Shown here: positions 1 to 7,485 of the stretch, piece after piece
Numbering within the stretch: the first letter of the stretch is position 1
Layout: the number at the start of each line of letters is the position of its first letter
Assembly (NCBI GenBank): GCA_009779515.1
Contig: WREE01000031.1
Coordinates: 1-15,574 of the forward strand
Direction: 5' to 3'
Source: Symbiobacteriaceae bacterium
Lineage (GTDB): Bacteria > Bacillota > JAAYKD01 > WRDA01
DNA: 15,574 nt
The notes under the pieces: model-generated
Database searches by the model: none
Told to the model about the DNA's origin: nothing
Seen by the model: the letters and a program-made list of their open reading frames with translations, nothing else
Made by a program: the position numbers and the translations under genes

Positions 1-50
1 ATTGCGTTTACCCAGAGCATGATAGATGCGGGCTTCTACTCCGCATCAAC

Positions 51-120
51 GGGCAGATTGCCATCTGCCCCTACGAAAATCCATCGCCAATCCATCGTAG
101 GGGACGATGGTAATCGTCCC
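51..120. repeat. Three-hairpin mini-element nested in repeat copy A
   Basis: Two similar 20-base hairpins flank a longer stem. GGGCAGAT pairs with ATCTGCCC (51-58 with 63-70) and GGGACGAT pairs with ATCGTCCC (101-108 with 113-120), both with four-base loops. CCCCTACGA (68-76) pairs with TCGTAGGGG (95-103). The whole could fold as a cloverleaf or cruciform. The design of GGGC-type hairpins joined by CTACGA/TCGTAG resembles small palindromic (REP/MITE-like) intergenic repeats seen in many bacterial genomes. That assignment is by pattern only. It is absent from the other repeat copies here, so it probably inserted into copy A. Confidence 0.65.
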
Positions 121-172
121 GCTTAAATGTGTGCACACTTACTGGACCCGGGGTCCCCGCGCACATGTGCGT

Positions 173-204
173 GGGGTGGGAGCATCCAGGGGTTTGGGGG
201 CGGG
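173..204 (+). other. G-quadruplex-capable G-tract cluster, copy A
   Basis: Five runs of three to five G fall within 32 bases (173-176, 178-180, 189-192, 196-200, 202-204). Any four could form an intramolecular G-quadruplex on the plus strand. The tracts compete with the two flanking hairpins, because the same G runs pair with C runs at 155-158 and 207-212. The pattern is kept in the copy at 10663-10691. Folding is inferred, not shown. Confidence 0.5.
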
Positions 205-217
205 TAGCCCCCATCTA

Positions 218-994
218 TCAGAGTAGGAGCGCCCAAAACCATTGCCCCAGCTCCTCGCTGTAGGAGGCGGCAAGAAAGGTGCTTAGTGCCAGAGCAGGAC
301 CAAAGGGGATGGGTTGCTTAAGGTTGGGTTTGCTACCTCTTAGCCACCATAGTCCAACCATGGCAAGAGCTATATAAGGTGCCAGAGTTAAAGCCGTAAG
401 AATTTTTTTAGACCCTAGTAATAAACCGCAAGCGAACATCATTTTTATGTCGCCCCCGCCTATACCTTCCCGGTGGCGCAGACGCCGGAAGATATAAGCA
501 ATCCCCCATAATATACCTCCACCCCAGGCAGCTCCCCTCAGACGCTCGTGCCAGAGCAGAGTATGCTCTAAAAATGCTCCAGGTAACGCCAGCCCAGCTA
601 TAAAGAGGTTTAAAGGGTCGGGGATAATAAAGGTTTCCCAATCTATGACGGCTATTAGCAGCAAAGCCGAAGTAAAAAGCAGCTTGCTGCAAAGCTGCCA
701 GGAAAAGGGATAAGATAGCCCCAAGGGCTCCAGGGCCGCTACCCAGTACCAAAGAGCGGCATTGCTTAACTCTAACCATAGATAGTGTCGGGCAATAGGC
801 ACTTGGCAGTAGCGGCAATGCCCCCGGAGCAGCAAATACGAAAGTACCGGAATGAGGTCGTACCAAGCCAAAGTAGTACCGCAATGGGGACAGTGGGAGC
901 GAGGGGCAACCACGGAGAGCTCCCGAGGCCAGCGGTAAAGTGCCACATTTAAAAATGAGCCTACGATTAGTCCCATAGCCAACAGCATATACAT
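218..994 (-). CDS. Prepilin peptidase (type IV leader peptidase, PilD/ComC type)
   Basis: A polytopic membrane aspartyl protease that cleaves the leader of type IV prepilins or pseudopilins and, in bifunctional members, methylates the new N-terminus. The 258-residue product begins with the family signature GSFLNVALYR (residues 12-21). It has the paired cysteines CPHC (35-38) and CRYC (60-63), which bind zinc in the cytoplasmic methyltransferase-type region. The catalytic aspartates are recognisable: D118 in AVIDWETFIIPD, and D182 in GGGDIK, the GxGD motif. Several hydrophobic helices follow in each half. The ATG at 994 has a GGGAG nine bases upstream. The gene stands alone, with no pilin or pilus gene in the window, and diverges from fhs. 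Its last codons (LLL-stop) lie inside the conserved right end of repeat copy A, so the C-terminus may have been re-set by the repeat. Confidence 0.93.
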   Translation of the reverse strand: MYMLLAMGLIVGSFLNVALYRWPRELSVVAPRSHCPHCGTTLAWYDLIPVLSYLLLRGHCRYCQVPIARHYLWLELSNAALWYWVAALEPLGLSYPFSWQLCSKLLFTSALLLIAVIDWETFIIPDPLNLFIAGLALPGAFLEHTLLWHERLRGAAWGGGILWGIAYIFRRLRHREGIGGGDIKMMFACGLLLGSKKILTALTLAPYIALAMVGLWWLRGSKPNLKQPIPFGPALALSTFLAASYSEELGQWFWALLL

Positions 995-1016
995 ACGATC
1001 ATACTCCCAGTACTCT

Positions 1017-1066
1017 AGGCTGAAGACAAAGTCTTCAGCCTCGCCTTAAGAGTGCGCTCTTCGGCG
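1017..1066. repeat. Tandem strong hairpins in the divergent spacer
   Basis: AGGCTGAAGAC (1017-1027) pairs perfectly with GTCTTCAGCCT (1031-1041) across an AAA loop. Immediately after it, TCGCC (1041-1045) pairs with GGCGA (1063-1067), enclosing AAGAG/CTCTT (1048-1052 with 1057-1061). No T-run follows on either strand, so an ordinary intrinsic terminator is unlikely. The pair lies between the prepilin peptidase start and fhs. It may be a small palindromic repeat, a remnant of an IS200-type end, or a structured leader. Nothing in the window matches it. Confidence 0.6.
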
Positions 1067-1127
1067 AATTAAGATATGTTCTTGCAATTAAGCTTCCTAC
1101 AACCACAAGGACCACAGATACTCAGAC

Positions 1128-1173
1128 TTGTCAGGGCAGAAGTAAGACTATATTCCGTATTTGGTAATATAAT
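1128..1173 (+). promoter_or_regulatory. Candidate promoter region for fhs
   Basis: A perfect TATAAT lies at 1168-1173, about 65 bases before the chosen fhs start, but no good -35 box is found 16-18 bases upstream. An alternative is TTGTCA (1128-1133) with a weak TATTCC 17 bases downstream. I see no tetrahydrofolate riboswitch pattern in the leader. The assignment rests on box similarity alone. Confidence 0.35.
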
Positions 1174-1238
1174 CCCTGCAGGTTTATCCGTAGCAGTGAG
1201 CGAAATAAAAAGGACAAAAGTAACAAGGAGTGGGTTTA

Positions 1239-2915
1239 TTGGCTTTCAAATCTGACATTGAAATCGCCCAGGAGGCAACCTTGCAAGACATTCGTGAAAT
1301 CGCTAAAAGGTTGGGGCTACAAGAAGAACAAATCGACATGTATGGGCGCTACAAAGCCAAGGTAGATTACAACCTGCTGCGTACTCCCAGCGCTCACCAA
1401 GCCAAGTTAGTCCTGGTTACGGCCATCAACCCTACCCCGGCAGGGGAAGGAAAAACCACTACGACCATTGGTCTAGGAGATGCTCTGCAGCACCTGGGGA
1501 AACGAACAGCCATCGCTCTGCGGGAGCCTTCTCTGGGACCGGTCTTCGGCGTTAAAGGGGGAGCTACCGGCGGAGGTTACGCCCAGGTAGTGCCTATGGA
1601 AGACATTAACCTCCACTTTACCGGCGACTTCCACGCCATCGCCGCTGCCAACAACCTCCTGGCAGCCATGATCGACAACCATATCTACTTCGACGACCTT
1701 TTGGAAATTGACCCCCGCCGTATTACCTGGCGTCGTTGTATGGATATGAACGACCGCCAGTTGCGCTTCATCGTGGACGGACTGGGAGGGCGTAGCAACG
1801 GCTTCCCCCGGGAAGATGGCTTCGACATCGTCGTGGCTTCCGAGGTTATGGCAGCTTTTTGTCTGGCGAACAATATCGTCGATCTCAAAGAAAAGCTGGG
1901 AAATATTGTGGTGGCCTATACCTACGACGGTGACCCGGTTTATGCTCGCGACCTGAAAGCCCAGGGCGCCATGGCTGCCTTGCTCAAAGATGCCCTGAAG
2001 CCCAACCTGGTGCAGACCTTGGAAGGAACGCCCGCTTTTATCCACGGCGGACCTTTTGCTAACATTGCCCACGGTTGCAACTCCATTGTTGCCACCAAAA
2101 TGGCTATGCACTTAGCCGATTATGCTATCACCGAAGCCGGCTTTGGTGCCGACTTGGGTGCCGAAAAATTTATCGACATCAAGTGCCGCAAAGCCGGGCT
2201 AAAACCTGATGCTGTGGTTATTGTGGCCACTGTCCGTGCCCTTAAATATAACGGCGGGGTGGAGCGGGAAGATTTAGCCGAGGAAAACTTGGAGGCTCTG
2301 GCGGCTGGTTTACCTAACCTCCTTAAGCATGTGCATAACATGACCCAGCTTTATCACCTCCCCACGGTGGTTGCCATCAACCGTCGCAACACTGACACGG
2401 CAGCCGAGCTGGAGTTGATTGCCCAGGCTTGCCGCAACTATGGCGTTGAAGTCGCCTTAAGCGACGTCTGGGCAGAGGGCGGCAAAGGTGGCGTCGCTCT
2501 GGCAGAAGCGGTGATACGTCTCTGCGAAGGAGGCGCACCTAACTTCGACTTCCTCTACCCCGATGATATGGCTCCCGTAGATAAAATAACCGCAGTCGCC
2601 ACCAAGGTTTATGGCGCCGCCGGCGTAGACTTTACCTCGGCTGCTTTACGGGAATTGGATAAAATTGTCGACCTGGAATATGGTCACCTGCCTATCTGCA
2701 TTGCTAAAAACCAGTATTCTCTCACCGATGACCCCCGTATTTTAGGCTGTCCTACCGATTTTCGCATTACGGTGCGAGAGGTGGTTTTAGCAGCCGGCGC
2801 CGGTTTTATTGTCGCCATAACCGGTGACATTATGCGGATGCCGGGTTTACCCAGGGTTCCTGCCGCCGAGGCTATTGACGTGGATGAAAAAGGGACAATC
2901 AAGGGACTCTTTTAG
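1239..2915 (+). CDS. fhs: Formate-tetrahydrofolate ligase
   Basis: Catalyses formate + ATP + THF to 10-formyl-THF + ADP + phosphate in the cytoplasm. This is the entry of formate into the methyl branch of the Wood-Ljungdahl pathway, and the reverse direction can make ATP in purine fermenters. The ATP-binding loop PTPAGEGKTT lies near residues 65-74. Other family blocks are clear: REPSLGPVFGVKGGATGGGY, VVPMEDINLHFTGDFHA, NIDPR-like IDPRRITWRR, TPAFIHGGPFANIAHGCNS, EAGFGADLGAEKF and the terminal GLF. I place the start at TTG 1239, giving 558 residues, the length usual for the family. AAGGAG (1225-1230) is then eight bases upstream, whereas a GTG at 1230 would lie within that binding site. The M14-type gene follows after 79 bases and the FchA-like gene after that, so the three are probably co-transcribed. 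Confidence 0.97.
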   Translation: MAFKSDIEIAQEATLQDIREIAKRLGLQEEQIDMYGRYKAKVDYNLLRTPSAHQAKLVLVTAINPTPAGEGKTTTTIGLGDALQHLGKRTAIALREPSLGPVFGVKGGATGGGYAQVVPMEDINLHFTGDFHAIAAANNLLAAMIDNHIYFDDLLEIDPRRITWRRCMDMNDRQLRFIVDGLGGRSNGFPREDGFDIVVASEVMAAFCLANNIVDLKEKLGNIVVAYTYDGDPVYARDLKAQGAMAALLKDALKPNLVQTLEGTPAFIHGGPFANIAHGCNSIVATKMAMHLADYAITEAGFGADLGAEKFIDIKCRKAGLKPDAVVIVATVRALKYNGGVEREDLAEENLEALAAGLPNLLKHVHNMTQLYHLPTVVAINRRNTDTAAELELIAQACRNYGVEVALSDVWAEGGKGGVALAEAVIRLCEGGAPNFDFLYPDDMAPVDKITAVATKVYGAAGVDFTSAALRELDKIVDLEYGHLPICIAKNQYSLTDDPRILGCPTDFRITVREVVLAAGAGFIVAITGDIMRMPGLPRVPAAEAIDVDEKGTIKGLF

Positions 2916-2956
2916 CATTGCTACGAAGGAAAACAGTTTAGTCAAAGCGAAAGTAA

Positions 2957-2986
2957 TATTGTTTCGTTAACAAAAACAATAGGAGG
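2957..2986 (+). promoter_or_regulatory. Stem-loop abutting the peptidase ribosome binding site
   Basis: TATTGTTT (2957-2964) pairs with AAACAATA (2974-2981). The last base of the stem is the first base of the AGGAGG Shine-Dalgarno at 2981-2986, which is eight bases before the ATG at 2995. The stem is A/T-rich and has no T-run after it, so it is not a terminator. It could affect ribosome access or mRNA processing between fhs and the downstream gene. That role is inferred. Confidence 0.4.
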
Positions 2987-2994
2987 TATAAGGC

Positions 2995-5517
2995 ATGCCA
3001 GAGTTCAAGAGCCCTCTCGAATTCTTAGGTTTCGAGCCTGGTGCCGACCGCAAGCTGGCGGATTGGACAGCTATGCTGGGCTATTTCCAGCAGCTGGCGG
3101 CAGCTTCTCCCAGAGTCAAGCTGGTGGAGGCAGGGTTGAGCACTGAAGGAAAACCGTTTATCTACTTAGTCATCACCAGTGAGGAAAATATGGCTAAGCT
3201 GGATCACTACCGGGAAATTCAGGCTCGTTTAGCAGATCCCCGGGGTCTTTCCCACGAGGAAGCCCAAAAGCTCATCGCCGAAGGTAAGTCCGTCGCCATG
3301 ATCTCCTGCGGCATCCATGCCACCGAGATCGGCGGACCCCAGTGCAGCATCACCCTAGCCTACGAAATGGCTGCAGGCATCGCACCCCACGCCGACCTTA
3401 TCCTGGATAACGTCATCTTCCTCCTGGTTCCTTCTCTCAACCCCGATGGCCACCAAATGGTCTGCGACTGGTACTACAAAAACCTGGATACCCAGTGGGA
3501 AGGCGGCTCCATGCCTTGGCTCTACCAAAAATATGTGGGTCACGACAACAACCGGGACTGGTATATGTTCACCCAGGCGGAGAACCGTAACACCGTGGAG
3601 CATATCCACAATGTCTGGCACCCCCAAATTGTTTACGATATGCATCAGATGGGCTCCAACGCAGCTCGCATCTATATTCCTCCCTTTATCGACCCCATCG
3701 AGCCCAACCTGGATCCCATCCTGCAACAAAACGTTATCTGGATGGGGAGCAGCATGGCGAACGAGCTCACCGCTCAAGGAAAAAAGGGTGTAGTCATCCA
3801 TGCTATGTACGACGCCTGGACACCTGCCAGGGCATACCAGCACAGCCACGCCGGTATCCGTATCCTCTCCGAGGTTGCTTCGGTGCGCGTTGCCACTCCG
3901 GTCAAGGTTTCTTTTGAGGAGTTGGGGGCTGGTATCGGCTATGATGCTAAAAAGAGTTCCTGGAACTTCCCGGAGGTTTGGCCTGGTGGCGATTGGCACT
4001 TTAGCGATATCGTCGAGTATGAAAAGATAGCCAGCTATGCCTGTCTCGGTCATGCTGCCCGCTATAGGGACACCTGGCTGAGAAACTTCTACCAGATTGG
4101 CAAACGGGCAGTGGAGCGGACTGAGGCCCCACTGGGCATTATTCTCTCCAAAGAGCAACGCTCGCCCTTGGCTCTGAAGGCTCTGCTGGAAGTTATGCAG
4201 TTTGCTATGGTGGAACTCTCCCTGCTGGAGGAAGAGTTTGAAATTGGCGGCAAGAAGTACCCTGTAGGAAGCTACGTCATTCCCGCTAACCAGCCTTATT
4301 ATATCTTTGCCAAACAGCTTTTAGAGAAGCAAGCTTACCCCGACCTGCGTAGCTACCCAGGTGGTCCTCCCCAACGCCCCTACGATGTCACCTCCCATAC
4401 CTTAAATATTCTCATGGGCGTGGAAGCCGAGCATTTAGATTGCATCAAGGAACTGAAGCTCAAACCGATTAAAGAGCTGCCCTCCTTCGCCCAGGAAATG
4501 CCCGCTAAAGCCGGCTATTATCTTATCTCCCCCTTCGAGAACGCTGCCTTCACCTGCGCTGCCCAACTGCTTGCCCAAGGGTTTACCGTGAAACGTATTG
4601 CCTGTGGTGCAGCCGACTGTCCCGCCGGTACCTGGGCAATTCCTGCCCAAGAGGGTGTGGAAGCTGAGCTGGCTAAATGGTCTGCTAAGGGCTTAAAAAT
4701 CTCCTCCTGTGATATAAACAGCCCCAACTGCGGTGCCCAGATGGTTACCCAGAAACCTGTGCGCTTTGGTCTTTACAAAAGCTGGACTGGCTCCATGGAT
4801 GAAGGCTGGACGCGCTTTACCTTAGAGCAGTTTGGTATCCCTTACGTTTCCTTACATAACGAAGATATTACCTCCGGCAACCTGGCAGAAAAAATTGATG
4901 TCCTGATGATCCCCTCCATGGCTAACCGGCAAATTCGTGACGGTATGAACGAGAGAATGGCGCCTCCTCCCTACGCCGGTGGTTTAGGGGAAGCCGGAGC
5001 TGCTGCCATTAAGGAGTTCGTGGAAGCTGGCGGACGCCTCATCGTTTCCGATAATTCCACTGTTTATGCTACCAATATCTTTGGGTTACCTATCGATAAC
5101 GCCTTAGTCGACCGCAATGTCCCCGAGCGGGAAGGGAGAGGCCGGGAAGATACCATCAGTGCTGAAGGGCGCCGGATCGACTTCTTTGTGCCTGGTTCTT
5201 TGCTCAAAGTTAAGGTGGACAACCAGCATCCTCTCACCTGGGGTGCCCAGGAAGAAGAGGCCATCTGGTTCCAGCGCTCCCCTGCTTTCATCGTCGACGA
5301 AGGGGATCGTCTCATGTTCTACCCCAGCGACAACCCGCTGGTCTCCGGCTGGATCTACGACCCTCAGCAGCTCTTAAGAGGTCGTTGCGCCCTGGTGCAA
5401 ATCCCTGTCGGTAAAGGCAAGGTTGCCATGTTTGGTTTCAACCCGGTTTACCGGGCCCAAGCCCACAACTTGCACAAATTCCTCTTCAATGCCATCTTCG
5501 AAGCTGGGTTGGAGTAG
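2995..5517 (+). CDS. M14-type zinc carboxypeptidase-like protein with C-terminal amidotransferase-like domain
   Basis: A large (840-residue) member of the zinc carboxypeptidase superfamily, which removes C-terminal residues from peptides or amide-linked compounds. The metal site is visible: H108 and E111 in SCGIHATEIGG, and a likely third ligand H217 in YDMHQMG. Substrate-site blocks are SLNPDG (147-152) and HDNNRDWYM (183-191). E293 in RILSEVAS is the likely catalytic glutamate. From about residue 620 to the end the sequence resembles a class I glutamine amidotransferase-like fold (DVLMIPSM, then GGRLIVSDNS), but the position expected for the nucleophile cysteine has none, so this part is probably non-catalytic. 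There is no signal peptide, so it should be cytoplasmic, unlike many large M14 proteins. The start is set by AGGAGG eight bases upstream. It sits between fhs and an fchA-like gene, whose start follows its stop by nine bases. Substrate unknown. Confidence 0.85.
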   Translation: MPEFKSPLEFLGFEPGADRKLADWTAMLGYFQQLAAASPRVKLVEAGLSTEGKPFIYLVITSEENMAKLDHYREIQARLADPRGLSHEEAQKLIAEGKSVAMISCGIHATEIGGPQCSITLAYEMAAGIAPHADLILDNVIFLLVPSLNPDGHQMVCDWYYKNLDTQWEGGSMPWLYQKYVGHDNNRDWYMFTQAENRNTVEHIHNVWHPQIVYDMHQMGSNAARIYIPPFIDPIEPNLDPILQQNVIWMGSSMANELTAQGKKGVVIHAMYDAWTPARAYQHSHAGIRILSEVASVRVATPVKVSFEELGAGIGYDAKKSSWNFPEVWPGGDWHFSDIVEYEKIASYACLGHAARYRDTWLRNFYQIGKRAVERTEAPLGIILSKEQRSPLALKALLEVMQFAMVELSLLEEEFEIGGKKYPVGSYVIPANQPYYIFAKQLLEKQAYPDLRSYPGGPPQRPYDVTSHTLNILMGVEAEHLDCIKELKLKPIKELPSFAQEMPAKAGYYLISPFENAAFTCAAQLLAQGFTVKRIACGAADCPAGTWAIPAQEGVEAELAKWSAKGLKISSCDINSPNCGAQMVTQKPVRFGLYKSWTGSMDEGWTRFTLEQFGIPYVSLHNEDITSGNLAEKIDVLMIPSMANRQIRDGMNERMAPPPYAGGLGEAGAAAIKEFVEAGGRLIVSDNSTVYATNIFGLPIDNALVDRNVPEREGRGREDTISAEGRRIDFFVPGSLLKVKVDNQHPLTWGAQEEEAIWFQRSPAFIVDEGDRLMFYPSDNPLVSGWIYDPQQLLRGRCALVQIPVGKGKVAMFGFNPVYRAQAHNLHKFLFNAIFEAGLE

Positions 5518-5526
5518 TTCGGAAAG

Positions 5527-6183
5527 ATGCCGGATATTTCAAGGGAAGAAAGTAAACTCCGTTTACTAAGCTGCAGCCAGTTTGTGTCCAGCTTAGCCAG
5601 TAAGGACCCGGTACCCGGCGGGGGCGGCGCTGCCGCCCTCTGGGGTGCCTTGGGAGCCGCCTTAGGTAATATGGTCATCCAGCTTACCTTGGGGAAGAGG
5701 CGCTATGCCGATTACGAAGCGGATCACTTGCGTATCCAGGAGGAACTTACCCGCCTGCAGGAAGAGCTTTTACTGATGATCGACCGGGATGCCGAAGAGT
5801 TTGCTCCTTTGGCAGCAGCCTACGGTATCAAAGCTGAAACTACAGATGAGAAAGCGGCGAAAGAAGCTATCCTGCAAAGCGCGTTACAAAACGCTTGCCG
5901 TATCCCATTGCTCATCATGCAGACAGCTTACCGCTGCTTGCAGCTTCAGCAAGAGCTGGCACCTATCTCCTCCACCATCGCCATTAGCGATATCGCCTGT
6001 GGGGTACAGGGGCTCCGTGCCGCTTTGTTGGCAGCCAGGGTTAATGTGCTTATTAACTTGGCATCTATCGAAGATGCTGGCTTTTACGAGGGGCTGCTGT
6101 TGGAAATTAACGAGCTTACTGCTAAAGGGGTTGCTTTAGCCGACCAACTCTTTGCCGCCATTGAAGCAGACTTTTTGGAGTAA
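5527..6183 (+). CDS. fchA: Cyclodeaminase/cyclohydrolase family protein (methenyl-THF cyclohydrolase or formimino-THF cyclodeaminase)
   Basis: A 218-residue protein of the FTCD C-terminal/FchA family. Members either remove ammonia from 5-formimino-THF to give methenyl-THF, or interconvert methenyl-THF and 10-formyl-THF. The hallmark PVPGGGGAAAL (residues 28-38) near the N-terminus is intact, followed by the long amphipathic helices typical of this all-helical fold and the conserved stretch STIAISDIACGV (about 148-159). It is a stand-alone domain, without the formiminotransferase half found in animal FTCD. Fhs two genes upstream uses the neighbouring intermediate, which fits cyclohydrolase activity. 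The sequence cannot tell the two reactions apart. Its ATG is nine bases after the peptidase stop, with GGAG at 5511-5514 as a rather distant binding site, suggesting translational coupling. A strong terminator follows 65 bases after the stop. Confidence 0.88.
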   Translation: MPDISREESKLRLLSCSQFVSSLASKDPVPGGGGAAALWGALGAALGNMVIQLTLGKRRYADYEADHLRIQEELTRLQEELLLMIDRDAEEFAPLAAAYGIKAETTDEKAAKEAILQSALQNACRIPLLIMQTAYRCLQLQQELAPISSTIAISDIACGVQGLRAALLAARVNVLINLASIEDAGFYEGLLLEINELTAKGVALADQLFAAIEADFLE

Positions 6184-6189
6184 TACAAC

Positions 6190-6345
6190 ATGATGCCAAG
6201 CATCACCAGAGCGTGATACATGTAGGCTTCTACAGGTTTTATATGGTCAAAAAACTCCTTCCCCTTAGAGGAGGGAGTTTTTTAGACCAAGGGGGACTCT
6301 GCCCTTAGGAGCTACAGGGTAGGTAGCCCCTATCTAGCAAGATAG
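6190..6345 (+). repeat. Modular intergenic repeat, degenerate copy C
   Basis: The left module at 6206-6233 matches copy A (12-39) at 24 of 28 bases. The right module at 6317-6345 matches copy A (198-226) at 22 of 29. The middle is different and carries the fchA terminator. A hairpin spans 6306-6332 (TAGGAGCTAC with GTAGCCCCTA, one mismatch), and TATCT/AGATA (6331-6335 with 6340-6344) forms a second small stem. Gene-free. The right end lies 58 bases before the response regulator start. Confidence 0.6.
6245..6288. terminator. Intrinsic terminator after fchA
   Basis: AAAAAACTCCTTCC (6249-6262) pairs with the run ending GGAGTTTTTT (6270-6283), leaving a seven-base loop and one G-T pair. GGTC and GACC extend the stem outside with one bulged base. 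The six T residues make it a good terminator for the fhs-peptidase-fchA unit. The A-run on the other arm would also let it work on the minus strand. It separates the one-carbon block from the signalling operon. Confidence 0.88.
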
Positions 6346-6403
6346 AGCTTTTAGCGGGATACCGCCCTTTAGATGGCGAAGAATCTACTATGGGGGTAGT
6401 GGG

Positions 6404-7483
6404 ATGAGTAAAAAGCTCCTCTTTTTAGTGGACGACAATATTATGTACTTAAACGCAGGCAAAGTCGCTCTGCAGGATGAATACTCTGTCATAACTATCC
6501 CTTCTGGCGAAAAGCTGCTGGAGACCCTCCCTAAGCTTCAACCCGATCTTATCTTGCTGGATATTGAAATGCCCGATAAGAGCGGCTACGAAGTTTTGCA
6601 GGAGATTAAAGCTAACCCTGCCACCAAAGATATTCCGGTTATCTTTCTCACCGCCAAAAGCGAGATGGAAAGCGAACTCTACGGACTCTCCTTAGGGGCG
6701 GTAGACTATATCACGAAGCCTTTCTCCCAACCTTTGCTGCGTAAACGGGTAGAGCTTCATTTAATTATGAAAGCTCAAAGGAACGAGCTGCAGGACTTTA
6801 ACAACAACCTACAGGAGATGGTACATAAGCGGACGGAGGAGATTACCAATCTGCAAAGTGCAGTCATCATGTGGGCAGCGGAGGTTATCGAATTTCGTGA
6901 CGAAGAGACCGGTCATCATGTGGAGCGAGTTCAGAAATACTTAAAAGCTCTCCTGGACGCCATGAAGGAGAGCGAACGCTACGCTTTGGAAGTTCAAAGC
7001 TGGGATAAAGAAGCCTTCCTACGCTCCTCTGTTTTACACGACATTGGCAAAATAAGAATTAAAGACAACATTTTGCTTAAACCCGGGCGTCTCACCCCGG
7101 AAGAACGGGCAGATATGCAGCTCCACGTCAGGTTTGGCGATATGCTGCTGGACAGGCTGCAGGCAAGAGTCCCCAGCCAAGCCTTTTTAGATTATGCCAA
7201 AATTTTAGCTCTTAGGCACCATGAAAGATGGGACGGCAAAGGCTATCCGGATCAGCTGCGGGAAGAAGAAATCCCCCTGCAGGCACGGATGATGGCTATT
7301 GCCGATGTCTACGATGCCCTTATTTCTGAACGCCCTTATAAAAAGGCTTTTACCCACGAAGAAGCCATGAAGATTATCCGGGAAGGGGGTGGCAGCCAGT
7401 TCGACCCCCATTTAACCGAACTTTTTTGGCAAATTTCAGCGACTATCTACGCTATAAGCGCCACTGCTGAGACAAGGGGGTAG
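6404..7483 (+). CDS. Response regulator with HD-GYP cyclic-di-GMP phosphodiesterase output
   Basis: A 359-residue, two-domain cytoplasmic protein. The receiver domain (about 5-122) has the acidic pair D10/D11, phospho-acceptor D53 in LILLDIEMP, T83 and K105. A short coiled linker (about 123-150) leads to an HD-GYP domain that hydrolyses cyclic di-GMP. Metal- and substrate-binding residues are present: GHHVERV (170-176), HD at 212-213 in HDIGKI, KPGRLTPEE (226-234), H241, HHERWDGKGYP (272-282) including GYP, and D301 in IADVYDAL. Nothing catalytic appears to be lost. GGGGG seven bases before the ATG is the binding site. The hybrid kinase gene begins two bases after the stop, so the two are one operon. 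Phosphorylation of D53 by that kinase probably sets the phosphodiesterase activity; this is inference from the gene pairing. Confidence 0.95.
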   Translation: MSKKLLFLVDDNIMYLNAGKVALQDEYSVITIPSGEKLLETLPKLQPDLILLDIEMPDKSGYEVLQEIKANPATKDIPVIFLTAKSEMESELYGLSLGAVDYITKPFSQPLLRKRVELHLIMKAQRNELQDFNNNLQEMVHKRTEEITNLQSAVIMWAAEVIEFRDEETGHHVERVQKYLKALLDAMKESERYALEVQSWDKEAFLRSSVLHDIGKIRIKDNILLKPGRLTPEERADMQLHVRFGDMLLDRLQARVPSQAFLDYAKILALRHHERWDGKGYPDQLREEEIPLQARMMAIADVYDALISERPYKKAFTHEEAMKIIREGGGSQFDPHLTELFWQISATIYAISATAETRG

Positions 7484-7485
7484 TA

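Larger units (their letters stand above)
1..226 (+). repeat. Modular intergenic repeat, copy A
   Basis: This non-coding stretch matches two other places in the window. Its left module (12-39) agrees with 6206-6233 at 24 of 28 positions and resembles 10542-10570. Its right block (145-226) is nearly identical to 10635-10713, with two substitutions and one short indel region. Between the modules lies a 70-base three-hairpin insert (51-120) that the other copies lack. The right block holds a GACCCGGGGTC palindrome (145-155), a near-perfect 22-base palindrome (155-176) and a GGGGGC/GCCCCC hairpin (196-201 with 207-212). The last nine bases overlap the final codons of the convergent prepilin peptidase gene. 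The copy may extend left of the window. Function unknown; no protein is evident in it. Confidence 0.8.

Noticed and set aside
51..120. Could the regular hairpins be a CRISPR array?
   Set aside because: There are only two unequal hairpin units, no repeated direct sequence with constant-length spacers, and no cas gene.
995..1238. Possible tetrahydrofolate riboswitch upstream of fhs
   Set aside because: I could not find the conserved core or pairing of that class; only unrelated hairpins and promoter-like boxes are visible.
1230..1238. GTG start for fhs three codons upstream
   Set aside because: The GTG overlaps the Shine-Dalgarno sequence itself; TTG at 1239 has correct spacing and gives the usual family length.
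1473..2111. A 212-codon open frame on the minus strand inside fhs
   Set aside because: It is fully covered by the well-conserved fhs gene, and its product has no recognisable pattern; it is a by-product of codon use on the other strand.
3355..4158. A 267-codon minus-strand open frame inside the M14-type gene
   Set aside because: The plus-strand frame carries all conserved zinc-site residues here; no ribosome binding site or domain supports the antisense frame.
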